Program-made: the position numbers and the translations under genes
The notes under the pieces: generated by a model
Seen by the model: only the letters and a program-made list of their open reading frames with translations
The model's database searches: none
Told to the model about the DNA's origin: nothing
Shown here: in pieces, positions 1 through 11,340 of the stretch
Numbering within the stretch: the first letter of the stretch is position 1
Layout of the letters: each line of letters starts with the position of its first letter
Assembly (NCBI GenBank): GCA_007258455.2
Contig: VDFB02262564.1
Coordinates: 1 to 64,000 of the forward strand
Source: Sequoia sempervirens
Lineage: Eukaryota > Streptophyta > Pinopsida > Cupressales > Cupressaceae
DNA: 64,000 nt
Direction: 5' to 3'

Positions 1-1056
1 AAAATACAACAATTCAGTGATGCTTTCAATTCCTAATGTAACAATGATCTCAAATAAATATCAAAAGGTGAGAGTTTAGAGAGATTTCTAATATAAATCC
101 TAAGATCAATCATGAAAACAACAAAGCATTCAAGGTGGACCAATCTTCAAAAACCAATTTTTGCTTAACCAAGATTAAATTTACAGTATCACAAAAATAG
201 TGCAATATCTAAAGGTATAAAAGATTTTATAAAAGATTTTTAGATTGTGAAGCATTCAAACATTCACCCAAGATGGCATGAAATGCATAAACGTCCACAA
301 TTGAACTTAGTACAATAAAGAGTAGGCCCAGGATAACTTTACACAATAACTTACAATCAACAAATTACTAAAAGTATGGACCAAAGATTCCTCAAACACC
401 TTAAATACTTTATCATAAACATGAATGAACTATAACTAGCTCTAAGCTAAATCTTAAAATTACACACTCAAAACAACTTGAAACAACTTTGAAACATAGG
501 AACCATGCATATAGATGAAAAAACATAGAAAAGAACACCAAATTTCAATGTCTTCTTGCATTCACTTCACCAAATTTTCAACAATTCTAGTATCCAATCG
601 TTACAATGAGGAGAGATATTCAATATATAGAGTTTTAAGAACATGTCAGCCTAGAGAGAATTAAATTAGGGTTTACAATTTAGGTCAGCCTTGGTAGTTT
701 TAATTGCCCAAATTAATTTTACAATGCAATATCAAGAGGGTGGCCTCAAAAGATACATTTAATATTAAATAAAAGGCCTTTTGGCACAAATTTCTAGGCA
801 TGACCAACTTGTAACTCTAGTTAGATCTGTTATGCTTAATTAATGATGCATTGAAGCATAATCTACCCAAATAAACTTGCATCTACCAAACAAGATCATT
901 CAAATTGAAAAGATTAAACTAATCATTCAATTGAAATTGAAAAGATTAAACTAATCATTCAATTGAAATTGAAAGTTACAAACTACACAAAAATATTTAA
1001 ATTAGTACTCTAACCCATTTGAAACTTATCCCATTTTGGAATTGGTGTTGTGTTGA
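1..1056. other. No gene recognised; AT-rich flank
   Basis: This stretch has no coding signal on either strand. The only structure seen is a short direct repeat with a period of about 32 bases at roughly 904-975, in which the string GATTAAACTAATCATTCAA recurs. It is the flank just beyond the 3' LTR at 1057 and may be part of an older, unrecognised element. Confidence 0.5.
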
Positions 1057-2263
1057 TGTGAAATGGCGACCCTTTCCCAATCCCGTGATTAGTGAGTTTG
1101 TTGCGGTCGATTCTATGGAAGAGAATTGATGAAACCATTGTGATTGATGTATGAAAAACTATTTTATGCTAAAAATGAATATGATGCAAGCTAAGTTACC
1201 ATGATTTTATGCTAAAAATGAACTGATTATGCTATTGCTAAGCTAATTTGAGCTAATTCTAAGCTAAAAGATGAAAACCCTAATTTATAAACAAACTAAG
1301 ATGGATGCATGGAAGCCATTAATGGATTCTCTAAGCTATGATGGAATTAAAATTAACTAAGATAAGCTAAAAAGTGAGTGAAATATGAATGTGAGTGCAT
1401 ATGAATTCAACAACATGACTTTGCAATTGAAAGATGGATCCATTTGTCTCCAAATAGTGACTTATTTATAGGAAAGCAAATGAAAAATAGAGGGTTGAGA
1501 TTAAAAAGATTAATCAATGATCCAAGATGAAGGAGATGAGAGACATGTATCATGGATTCTCATCAATAGTTGAGAATGCATGATGAGATTTAATCAAGGG
1601 TTCACACTTGCCTCAAACAAACACACTTTTGACCTACTCAGATAGGTCAAAGGTGACTTGTTCAAAAGGTTGAAGGTTAGAACTTGCTTAAGAAGCCAAG
1701 TGAAAATATCCCTTTTTCAAATGATGAAGGAATAAGAATATTCTTTTGGAATATTCTCATGGGTGAGGAAAAGGTATTTCACAAATTAAAATAAATTTTT
1801 AATTGTGCAAAAAGGGGATAAGGGATATTCCATGGGAATATTCTCTTTGCTTAGAGGAAAATTAGTTTAATTGCTAATTAAACAAGGTTTAATTTATATG
1901 CAATTAGGGGATTTGGAGGAATAAGGTAATATTTATTAAATTAATAATTTAATAAATGGGGAGAAGAGATAGAGATGATATTTAATTAAATAACTTAGGA
2001 TTATTTAATTAAATAAGATGAATAAGGGAATTAAATTAAATGTTTTGATTTATTTAATTTAATGAGATGAAATGCTAGCATGAAAAAAGATGAATTAACC
2101 CAATTAAATTAGTTAGGTTAATGGATGAAAATGATGGCCCTAATTATTTAACTAGGCTAATTTAATTAATGAAGTAAAAAGAGGATGGGTTTGAAGAGGA
2201 AATGATGTTAATAAACCTATTTAGAGTGTATGATAATGTTTAGGAAATTTTTCAATGTCTACA
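1057..2263 (-). mobile_element. 3' LTR of a Tat-like Ty3/gypsy element
   Basis: Read on the minus strand, the segment begins TGTAGACATTG directly after a purine run and ends in CATTTCACA, so it has the TG...CA ends of an LTR (about 1.2 kb). It lies downstream of the minus-strand pol remains at 5950-8098. No second copy exists in the window, because the 5' half of the element is missing, so the ends rest on the termini and the adjacent polypurine tract and not on an LTR pair or a target-site duplication. Confidence 0.55.
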
Positions 2264-2280
2264 TTTTGCCCCTCTTTGAA
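2264..2280 (-). other. Polypurine tract of the Tat-like element
   Basis: On the minus strand the sequence AAAGAGGGGCAAAA lies immediately before TGTAGACA, the proposed LTR start. A purine run directly upstream of the 3' LTR is where plus-strand DNA synthesis is primed in LTR retrotransposons. Confidence 0.55.
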
Positions 2281-2689
2281 GTGAAGTACATGTTGCTTCA
2301 GCTCAAAGAATAACACTCTTCAAATTAAAACTGCTGCTTAAATAAAAAAATAAAAAAATTCTATTTTTTTAGATGCCCCAGTGAAAGGATAAAGCTAATT
2401 CCTTGCCCCCTCGAGAAATTAGGAAAAAATTTTGAATTTTGGGTTGATTTCTTAATAAAGGTTAAAAGTTGCCCAGAGGTTCTAGAATGGCTTTAGTGTG
2501 CAAGGATTATGCCAAAAGTGAAAAAAATGATGCAAAATAAGGTCCAATTTGGAAACATTAGTGAAAATGATGATAAACCCAATCTTCAAGGTTAAGTTAA
2601 GGAAAAAAAACCCTAATTTTCTAGCTTAAATAAGCCAAGGGTCACTTTCAATTCATTTGTTCATTCACATTTAAGAGATTCTTGCTATG

Positions 2690-3372
2690 GTAGTTAGTGG
2701 CTCAACCTTGGGCATACAATCAGGGACAAGTAGTACCATAGACAATGCCTACATATGACACTTGGTTTGCTCCTTGACAATTGAAAAATCTGGCAAATGC
2801 TCCTCCACAAGGGAGGCCCGAAGGTAGGGGAGTAGGGAGAGGCAAAGGACAAGGTGGTCAGGATGGCTAGGAGGGGTAGGTTCTAGGGGCTCTCCTAGTT
2901 GTAGAATAGAAGCCTCCTCAATAGCCACAGGTAGCACCACCACCACCAAATGCAAGGGATGCACAGATACAACAGTTGTAGCAGCAGGTACAAACATTGA
3001 TTAGTGAGCGGGATCAAGCCCGCCAACAGATTTTGGGTATTTCTGTTGAGCGAGACTAGGTGCAGCAATAGGTGGTGGCCATCATGTTTGAGAGTGATCA
3101 GGTAATATAGTGGGTATAGGCCATGACCACTGAGAGATACCAGGAGGTTGCCAAGTGCCAATAGATTGAAGGCATGATGATGGCCACTCATGGTTGGACT
3201 GTTTTAGCGAGGTTGTTACACAAACCATATATTATAGAAAGTATTATCATAGTGATGTACTAGCGGCACTAAGACAACTCAATTTTTCACAGTGCAGTGA
3301 TGCACGACCATGAGTAGAGGATCACCCTAAGAGGTAGGCTAGAGAGGGTAGCAGCCACTAGGGCTAGATTTT
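2690..3372 (+). pseudogene. Antisense coiled-coil ORF remnant of the Tat-like element
   Basis: Read on the plus strand with several in-frame stops, the region gives a Gly/Arg/Gln-rich part (about 2790-2960) followed by a long heptad-like stretch rich in Q, E, R and D. The segments IQQL, QQVQTLISERDQARQQ and, further on, MTTERYQEVAK are readable. This is a coiled coil. A basic tail with the words YWRH and RLERVAATRA follows (to about 3370). It runs opposite to the pol remains at 5950-8098 and lies between them and the 3' LTR. Tat/Ogre-type gypsy elements are known to carry extra ORFs there, some antisense, which fits. The minus-strand ORFs covering the same bases are compositional shadows. I do not know its function. 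It could instead be the gag of a different plus-strand element. Confidence 0.45.
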
Positions 3373-5949
3373 GATGTACGTAAACTTTTTGATTTTTTTC
3401 CCCAATCTTTATCACATATATGAATTCATCAGCTCCTTTTTGATAGCCTTGTGGATATTGTACTTTTGATCATTATACATAAACTGATCCATATTTTGTA
3501 CCATGACATTCATTTTTTGATATATATATGATATAGATACAAATGATTTATGTCATGATGTGTTCACTTTATTTCATGTATGGATGGATGAGATGCTTAT
3601 ATTTGATGATGTATGGATGCACTTTACTTATGTCTATATGATATGTAGATGATGTGGATGCATTTATTTTGAGTATTTTCTATGCATTTTTTATGATGAT
3701 GATGTATGCATGTGGATGTATGGATGTAAATGCATGTGTATGATATGTGATGCAACAATTTAAGATGCTTAGAATAACCAATGTATAGTATTCATCACAA
3801 CTCAAATGATAATGTAGGATGTATGATGTGCAATGATTATGAGATGGATGCAATGATTATGCTATGATTATGAGATACATGAATTTTGATGGTTTGTGGA
3901 TGTCGGGTGGATGAATTGATGATGTTTTTGTTGACTATCATGATACTAGGTTAGCACATAGAGAAGATTGAAGAATAAGGAATGAATGACCATTAATTTC
4001 AATGATTGCTTTAAAAGATCCAACAAGTCCATGGTCCATTGAGACTTTATTAGGAATGGTGATGAGACAATGCAAAATGTAGAATGATGAGATACTCACT
4101 TAGGGATTGGGATTTTCCATCATTCCTTATTGTTTGATATAACACATAGACATGATGCATCAAGGTATTGATAACTAGGACAACGTTGTATCTAGTGTAA
4201 TGGAATTTGACTTGACAAGAAAATAGGATAGTTCTTGTTCACATCTTGGCATATAGAAACCTCATTGGAATGCAAGTTAGAAGCTTAGAACATATTGGAC
4301 CAAAGCATATGCAATAGTCAACAACATACTCCAAAGAACCTTCCAACACACAATTAAGAAAGTATGCACCAAGATTATTTTACAAGAGTATCCCCAAGCA
4401 CAACAAATGAAAGATAATGATCAATGCCCCATTCCTTTCTCTCTAAATCATTTTGATAAACATCATCGAGAGGTCCTCAGAATGAACCATTAAGATAAAT
4501 CATAAGAAAAGATCAAAGACAAACAATTAGTGTTATCTATATCTCTTTCCTAGTTTAAGTTTAGCTAAAGCGATATCTGATATTGATGTCCATTGTAGGA
4601 AGGATACATCCTAGTACATGTTGATCAAATGTTGTTTGATGTTGGGATGATGATGCTAAGATAATTCATGAATATAAACTTCACTAATGCATTTACCTAT
4701 GATTTAGACTTTAGATTTTGACAATTTAGGTTCTCACTTTATGACTTGCTATGCTTGATTTCCACTTGTTTTGCCAAAGGTTGAAGGTGACGATCAATTT
4801 ATTATGAGTGAAAGTTTATTGTGGGTGAAATGGGATGGGTGATTTTGGATTTTTTGGAATATTTTAATGTTTTTGGTATTTTAAAATGTTTTGAGGCTAT
4901 TTTTGGTCTTTTTGAAAGTTTATATGGATGTTTAGGATTTTCAATTTTTTTGAGGTTGAGTAGAGTTTTTTGAATTTTTTGAGGCTTTTTAGGTCTTTTT
5001 GAATGTTTTATATTATTTTTGTATTTTCCATTTTCATTTTTTTTTGTATTTTCCAAATATTTGGATGTTTTTGAAATTTCAAATATTTGAATGTTTAGGG
5101 GTTTTCAAATATTTTACTAATGTTTAGGGGTTTCCAAAGATTTTACCAAGTTTTGACTAAGAACCTAGCCTAAAGACCTATCTTAGGGGTCTCAGGGGCT
5201 AATCAAAGATTATCCTTGCCTACATTATACATGCAAAGACCATGTAGATTGATTGACTCAACCTATTTATAAGATGAAGATATAAACAAATGAAAGGTGT
5301 TAGTTTATTATGATAGATGACTAAAGGATTGACCTAGTGTGTCTTGGGGACACATCAATGATGGCCTTGCCTAAATTAAAGCTTAGAGATGATGCAATTC
5401 AACAAGGTCTTTGTTTTTTGGATTTTTGATGTTTTCTAGATGTTTTGGATTTTTCCTTTACAAGTTTTTGAATGTTTTTGGATTTTAGTTGTACAAGATT
5501 TTATGAATGTTTTTTGGATTTCTAATGATTGTTTTATGAATTTTTTTGGTGTTTTCTAATAATATTTTTGATGACCTTAAGATATACAAGAACCCAATAT
5601 GACCCATAAAGAAATGCTCCTAGTGTGACATGTTAAACTACTTTCATAAAGGCAGGACAAACTGACCTTTTGAATATGCCAAGTAGTGCTAAAGTGTTCA
5701 TGATACCTCATAGTGTCAAGCCATGGTAAGGATGTGGATGAGGGATAAATGGTGATGCAAAGAATGATAGGACAAAAGAGCCAAAGAATAGAGGTAATTT
5801 ATTTATGCAAGGTACCTATTTGCTAGGTTTCACCAAGGTACTTGCCCAAAGTGCCATCGAAGTGGTTTTCACTAGAGGATGATTTTTTTTCTTTAATATT
5901 TTCAATCCTTTTTCTCATTTTTTGGATTTTGATTTATTTTTATTTTTTT
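3373..5949 (-). repeat. Repeat-rich 3' untranslated region of the Tat-like element
   Basis: No coding signal. About 3540-3860 is rich in GATG/TGTATG words, and 4840-5160 and 5400-5580 are imperfect arrays of T-rich units of about 20 bases around TTTTTGGATTTT and TGAATGTTTT. It sits between the end of pol and the 3' LTR. Variable tandem repeats in that interval are a known feature of Tat/Ogre-lineage gypsy elements. The Lys-rich ORF antisense to the T-rich array (4802-5056) is low-complexity translation. Confidence 0.45.
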
Positions 5950-8098
5950 GTATTTTCTAATTTACACCCTCCAAGGCTAGGCATAAATTTTTTTGAGATG
6001 CAAGTTGTCAATGGGCTCCTACAAGGGTTCACCTTTAGGTGTTAACAATTGGTATGCTATTGATCCATAGTTTGTTGTGATGACAAAGGGACCCAACCAG
6101 TTAGGTTCAAAATTTCCTTTGTTGTCTTGATCTAGAAAATTCTTATAATTCTGCTTTAGCACAAGATCTCTAACTTGGAATACTAAAATTTGATCCTCTT
6201 GTTATAGCTCAGTTTCAATCAGTTCTGATATACTTGCAAATGATTGAGGGCATCAAGATGACATTCATCCAAAAATTCTAGCTCATTCAGCTGAGACACT
6301 ATGTATTCTTCCTCAATAATTAGGTTCTTTAGTGATACTCACAATGATGGGAGCTCAACCTCAATAGGAAAGATAGCTTGTGATCCATAGACCAAAGAGA
6401 AAGGGGTTGTAGCTATAGGTGTGCAGATACTGGTTTGATAAGCCCAGAGATCAGGATTTAACTGCAGATGTTAGTCATGACCAACTTCATTAACTATTTT
6501 CTTTAGGATTTTAAGGATAGTTTTATTTGTAGCCTCAGCTTGGCCATTGCCTTGGGGATAGTATGGGGTAGAGAATTAGTGTTGTATATTGAATCTTTCA
6601 CACAACTCTTTCACATCCTAATTTTTAAAGGGGGTTCCATTATCTAAGATGAGAGTTTGTGGAACAACATAACGGTAGATAAGGTAATTCAGGATAAACT
6701 TGGAAAAAAAATTCCTATTATGTAGGTCATAGGAATGGCTTCTACGAGCACTTAGTAAAGTACTCAATGGTGGTTATGATAAATTTGTGGCCATTGGATG
6801 GGTTTGGAGTGATTTTTCCTATGAGTTCAAGTCCCATTGTGAAAAAGGCTATGGTGTAATCATTGGTTGTGATTCTTGAGCTGGAGCATGAATCAAATCC
6901 CCATGTTGTTGACACTAGATACACTTTTGCACATGTTGATGAGCTTCTTTTTCCATGGTTGGCCAATAGTACCTTATCCTCAACAATTTCTTAGCTAATG
7001 TCATACCACTAGAATGGGACCCACATATGCCATCCTGTACTTTCATTAAAGTAGTTAAGGCTTCCTCTTGTTTAAGACATCGTAGTAATGTCCCTTTGAT
7101 GCTTCAACAGTAAAGGGTATCACCTAGGATCATGAATCAGGATGACTTTTTAACAAAGGTCTTTTTAAGGTTCAAGGTGATATCAAATGGGAGAGTTCCT
7201 CTACTTAGGTAAGTGAATATGTCATGATACCATGGAGATCCAAAACCAACAATGACATACAAATTCAAATTTAGGGATTTCAAAAGTTGGTACGAGAAGT
7301 TGTTCTACCAAGAATTCACATTGAAGGACGTTGTTTGGCATGTCTAATAGCGATCTAATTGTTGCCATGGCATCTGCTACTCTATTCTTCATGTGAGGAA
7401 TTTTCTCAAAAGTTATGTCTATAAATAGATCCTTGAGATTCTTCACCATTTTCTTGTAAGGAGTGAGCTTGTCATCTTTAGTGTGATAGTCATCATTGAC
7501 TTGGTTGATAACCAGCTATGAGTCTCCATAGACTTTCATCTCTTGAATCAGCCATTAAACTACTATCCTTAGACTTGTGATTAAGGCTTCATATTCAACA
7601 ATGTTGTTGGTACATAAGAATGATAGCCTATATGAATTTGGGATGCAATCACCTTAGGGGTGATGAAAAGAATGCCTGCTCTTGATCCACCAAAGTGCAT
7701 CTTCCATTGAGATGTGAGATTGATAAGGAACACTAATTCATCATGAAACTCATATATTAAAGGGTTCTCAGCATAGACAGGGGCTTCTTCTAGTTTTTCT
7801 ATGATCACTTGTCCTTTGATTGCTTTGCACTCCACATACTCTATATCAAATTCTATTAATATCATCACCCATTTATCCATTCATCCAGTGAGAGTTTCTT
7901 TGGATAACAAATATTTTAATGGATCAATCTTTGCAATGAGCTTGACTTGATGTGACAAAATGTAGTGCCTGGACTTTTGTGATGAATAAACTACTACTAG
8001 GAATGCCTTCTCAATGGGTGAATAGTTCATCTCATAGCCCACCAAGGTTCTACTGATGTAGTAGATGCCTCTTTCCTTTCTATCACTACTGAATTTGA
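5950..8098 (-). pseudogene. Ty3/gypsy (Tat-like) pol remnant: RNase H and integrase
   Basis: On the minus strand the 3' half of a gypsy polyprotein can be followed through many stops and frameshifts. From 8098 downward come the end of the RT/RNase H core (RGIYYISRTLVGYEMNYSP, then RHYILSHQVKLIAKIDPLKY at about 7920-8070), a second archaeal-type RNase H segment (QWKMHFGGSRAGILFITPK, about 7670-7720), the zinc-finger part of integrase (about 6870-7000) and the integrase core (LIGKITPNPSNGHKFIITT at about 6765-6825; [20 protein letters not shown] further on). The last part is the integrase C-terminus with LVLKQNYKNF and LTPKGEPL near 6000-6170. Two RNase H modules in tandem are typical of the Tat lineage. 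Gag, protease and most of RT are absent: the reading stops abruptly at the CACTA-like end at 8099. It is clearly non-functional. Confidence 0.85.
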
Positions 8099-8720
8099 CA
8101 CCATTTTCTGACGGTCATTCGTCAGTCGTTCAATAGATCTTTGTCAGAAGAGCGATGAAATGGAGAAAATATTTGCATTGCTATTTTTTCATCGAAAGGT
8201 CGATGATGAATTAAACGTCGAAATAATGGCGAAGAATCATCGGTCATCAACATCGTGAAATGGATCGGACATTCATTGGAATATTGACGAACATTTCATG
8301 TATCCATTGACAAATTACACCAGAAGTTTGTCGCCAGTTCGACAAAATGGGCAAGGAGTAGCATTGAAACAACACCAAAAGTTTGTTGAATGTGTGACGA
8401 AATAGGCAAGTAGTAGCGTCGAAACAACACCAAGAGTTCGTTGACTTTGCAATGAAAATAGCAAGGAGTAGCATTGGAAGAACAACAAAAGTTCGTCAAA
8501 AGTGCAACGAAATGGGCAAGGAGTGGCATGGAAACAATGCTAAAGTTCATCAAAATTTTGATGAAATGGGCAAGGAGTAGAGTGGAAACAACGCCAAAAT
8601 TTCATCGAAATTGCAACGAAATGGGCAAGGAGTTACGACGAAACCTTCGTCACAGCTATAGCAACTTCGTCGAATCTTTCTATTGATTCGTCGATGGTTT
8701 TTGTCGAATTGTGACGAAGC
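8099..8720 (-). mobile_element. Terminal region of a CACTA-like DNA transposon
   Basis: At 8099 the gypsy reading frame ends and a different sequence begins with CACCATTTTCTGACGG, one base off the CACTA consensus. It is full of TTCGTCG/CGACGAA words and a 55-bp array. Dense short subterminal repeats are a hallmark of CACTA (En/Spm) elements, and the decayed transposase-like gene that follows ends only about 400 bases away, as expected for an element end. The opposite terminus was not found, so the 3-bp target duplication cannot be tested. Confidence 0.4.
8330..8650. repeat. Six-copy tandem array, period about 55 bp
   Basis: The string GGGCAAGGAGTAG, or a close variant, recurs near 8350, 8405, 8460, 8514, 8568 and 8623. 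Each copy is followed by GAAACAACACCAAAAGTTCGTC or similar with base changes, giving a period of 54-56 bases. The array is transcribable in both directions without many stops, which explains the overlapping ORFs here. I read it as the subterminal transposase-binding array of the CACTA-like element and not as coding. Confidence 0.75.
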
Positions 8721-8984
8721 ATAAAAAAAAATTTTAAAAAAATATTCATGGAAATGTACCATTGCGAAGACTAACAATAGATCATACATACAAACTGCAT
8801 ATTGGTTTGATGCTTCAAACGATGCATTTCTTATATTGAAAATTGAATTACCTTATTGAGCTTCTCTTTGTTTCGAGAATAGTTTAATATACTCTACTTA
8901 ATAGGGCCAACCACATGATGGTGGAAGCTCATTTGGCCCGTCCCCCCCCCTCACATCACTCTCAATTCCCCATACCCAATCATA

Positions 8985-9097
8985 TAACATTAATCATTCA
9001 TTCATCCATTAATAACATATAACATTCATTCATTAACATATAACATTCATTAATTAACATATTCACATTCATTCATTAACATATAATATTCATTCTT
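8985..9097. repeat. Imperfect tandem repeat of ATTCATTAACATATAAC
   Basis: About four imperfect copies of ATTCATTCATTAACATATAAC follow each other, spaced about 30 bases apart, just downstream of the stop codon of the minus-strand gene. It would lie in that gene's 3' untranslated region. Confidence 0.6.
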
Positions 9098-9312
9098 TCA
9101 ATTTTTACATATTATCAAAAATATGGTTGTCATGATATGATTACAATCACTTTTTTTTTGTTTCTTTTTGAAAGCTACATAAAGTTGAACTGGAGTATCA
9201 TTTTCTAAATCAATATTTGTCCCCCCTTTAGTTGTTTTTCCCTCTGCTCGTGATCTTAATGTGTGCCTAGTCATCTGCTCATGACGTGGACGCCGCTGCA
9301 ATGGGGGATCTG
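9098..9312 (-). pseudogene. Last exon: basic C-terminal tail
   Basis: After the acceptor TTATTGCAG the exon reads ADPPLQRRPRHEQMTRHTLR and goes on for about 70 residues with a Lys-rich stretch (FKKKQKKSD) to a stop at 9098. It is uninterrupted and in phase with the His/Asp-rich exon before it. The Arg/Lys content could serve nuclear localisation or DNA binding, but that is inference. Confidence 0.5.
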
Positions 9313-9406
9313 CTGCAATAAGAAAGAAATGTTAAATTGATATGTTTAATTATTATTGTTACAAGTATTTCATTAATCAAAAGAACATTAAAGTGGTTCT
9401 CTTTAC

Positions 9407-9904
9407 CTGATGGGTCCACATCATGTTCCTAAACTTTTGTTATAGACTCATGCTCAAAATGTTGAACACCCTCTAAATCCTGATCTGCAATTGAAACACG
9501 AAAGGTTATGTTAATTAATACACCAATTTAAATTAAATATGTTTAAGAGAACATGAGGGTGGTCTTCTTTACCTAATGGGGCCACATCATGTTCCTGATC
9601 TTCTCTAGCCTGATCATGATCAATACATTGATCACGCTCTACATGCTCTAAATTTGAAACACGAAAGGTTACATTAATTAATACACCAATTACAATTAAA
9701 TATGTTTAAAAGAACTTTAGAGTGGTCCTCTTTACCTAATGGGGCCACATCATATTCCCGATCTTCTTTAGCTTGATCATGATCAACATGTTGATCATGC
9801 TCTACATGCTCTAAAGTACCAGGATGCACACCATGACCTTCATTGCACGTTCTGCTCCACCCTCACCAGGCTGCATTCCAATGTCATGTACAGTATTATC
9901 ATTG
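9407..9904 (-). repeat. Exon-intron module repeated three times (His/Asp-rich)
   Basis: Exons 9904-9736 (its 3' part), 9647-9573 and 9484-9407 are copies of one module. Each encodes a version of LEHVEHDQHVDHDQ followed by EDREYDVAPLG, or close variants, and each ends in a donor starting GTAAAGA(A/G). The introns between them are also alike (CATTAA..AATAC, TTTCGTGTTTCAA before the acceptor). All three exons are phase 1 to phase 1, so copy number can change without breaking the frame. The first has a 1-base frameshift upstream and the third has a TAG. Confidence 0.75.
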
Positions 9905-10012
9905 CTTGAATGTTTAAAACAAATAGGCATGTAATTACTTTATGGTGGAAATTAATATTGAATAGATTGCACAAGTATTCAATTTTAAATAAACTTTATT
10001 GAGTTTATTTAC

Positions 10013-10349
10013 CTGCATGTCGGATGCAATGGAAGATTATGTTTTCCCAGTCAAGACTCTTAGGCATTCAGCCATGGTTCCATAGCCTTGCTGGAAGGAA
10101 ATCTTCAGGTCCTCTTCTATGGGAACTTTGTTGAATTCAGATCCCTACATTTTTGCAGAAGATCATGAATTTTGCTTCTATGGTGTGATAAAACCAAAAT
10201 TGTTTTCAATTTATTATAATTTGGATGCAATATTTCATTTATTGATACTTACCATTCATGTGGCTAATTTCATATAACCACCAGAGCCAAGTTTGTGTTG
10301 CCTGTGCTTTTCTAGTCTTGCCTTTGCTGCCTTTGATGTGTCAGGAAGC
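10013..10349 (-). pseudogene. Second half of the transposase-like domain (two exons)
   Basis: Exon 10349-10253 joins in phase 2 to the exon ending at 12803 and encodes RLPDTSKAAKARLEKHRQHK followed by LGSGGYMKLAT, a basic run and glycine turn typical of the C-terminal part of plant En/Spm-type transposase proteins. A TGA then interrupts it. Exon 10144-10013 (132 bases, acceptor AAATGTAG, donor GTAAATAA) encodes GSEFNKVPIEEDLKISFQQG and TMAECLRVLTGKT, with one TAA. The 2.4 kb intron before these exons holds the hairpin repeats and a solo-LTR-like insertion. Confidence 0.5.
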
Positions 10350-10639
10350 CTATGAAAAGTTTGAAATACATTAGATTATGTAAAAAGAAAGAGTAATAAA
10401 TATATAATTACATTGTTGATAGTATCACACATAGCATACTACTTTTTTAAAAAAAATTAATGGCATTTCCATAGCATATAGACATTAAGAGCAAATAAAA
10501 TATAGAGTTCAATCCATGAATTATAGAAAATAGATTTTTGTTGGTTATATTCATATTGTTGATTACATGCACAAAACATACTACAACTGCATAAATATCA
10601 GATGGTGACAGTTGTATATGCTACCACATTTTTCATACA

Positions 10640-11340
10640 TGTCTACCAAAGCATTTTATCAAACAGTGCACTGCCTTGTTGCTATGGCTAAAGCCTAAAA
10701 TAGGTGCTTTCAAACAAGCTATGGATGCTTGGAAAAAATCTATCAAAGCATAATAGTAAGCAATAGCATAGACAAGGCAGTGAACTGTTTCAAAAAATGC
10801 CTCAAAGAAATGTGGTCTCATGGTGATGGAATGCCATGACAATCCATAGCAATTTGCTTGTCATGGCATTCGCTATGGCATTCCATCACCATGAGACCAT
10901 ATTTTTTTGAAGCATTTTTTCAAATAGTTCACTACCTTTTCTATGCTACCACATTTTTCATACATTTCTACCAAAGCATTTTATTAAACAGTTCAACGCC
11001 TTCATGCTATGGCTAAAAAGTAAAAACCTCAAACAGGTGCTTTCGAACAAGCTATGGATGCTTGGAAAAAATCTACCAAAGCATAATAGTAAGCAATAAC
11101 ATAGACAAGGCAATGGATTGTTTGAAAAAATGCCTAAAAGAAATTCAGTCTCATGGTGATGGAATGCCATGATAATCCATAGCAATTTGCTTGTCATGGC
11201 ATTCATCATGGCATTCCACTACCAAGGAGACTACATTTCTTGAGACATTTTTTTCAAGCAGCTCAACGCCTTGTCTATGCTACATTTTTCATACATGTCT
11301 ACCAAAGCATTTTATCAAACACCATTGCCTTGCTATCAGA
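10640..11340. repeat. Two tandem 330-bp units, each folding into a long hairpin
   Basis: Two head-to-tail copies (about 10640-10962 and 10966-11290) plus a partial third (to 11340) lie in the big intron. In each copy an arm starting ATAGCATAGACAAGGCAGTG and running through GTCTCATGGTGATGGAATGC is followed, after about 30 bases, by its inverted complement. The arms are about 90 bases long and mostly paired. A single transcript would form a long stem. Partial copies occur at 12478-12575 and 26583-26660, so this is a dispersed family, probably a MITE-like or foldback element. Confidence 0.8.

Noticed and set aside
2749..3191. Two overlapping minus-strand ORFs
   Set aside because: The plus strand of the same bases gives a clear coiled-coil protein; the minus frames are Leu/His-rich shadows.
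4802..5056. Lys/Pro-rich 84-codon ORF on the minus strand
   Set aside because: It is the antisense of a T-rich repeat array; composition and periodicity explain it.
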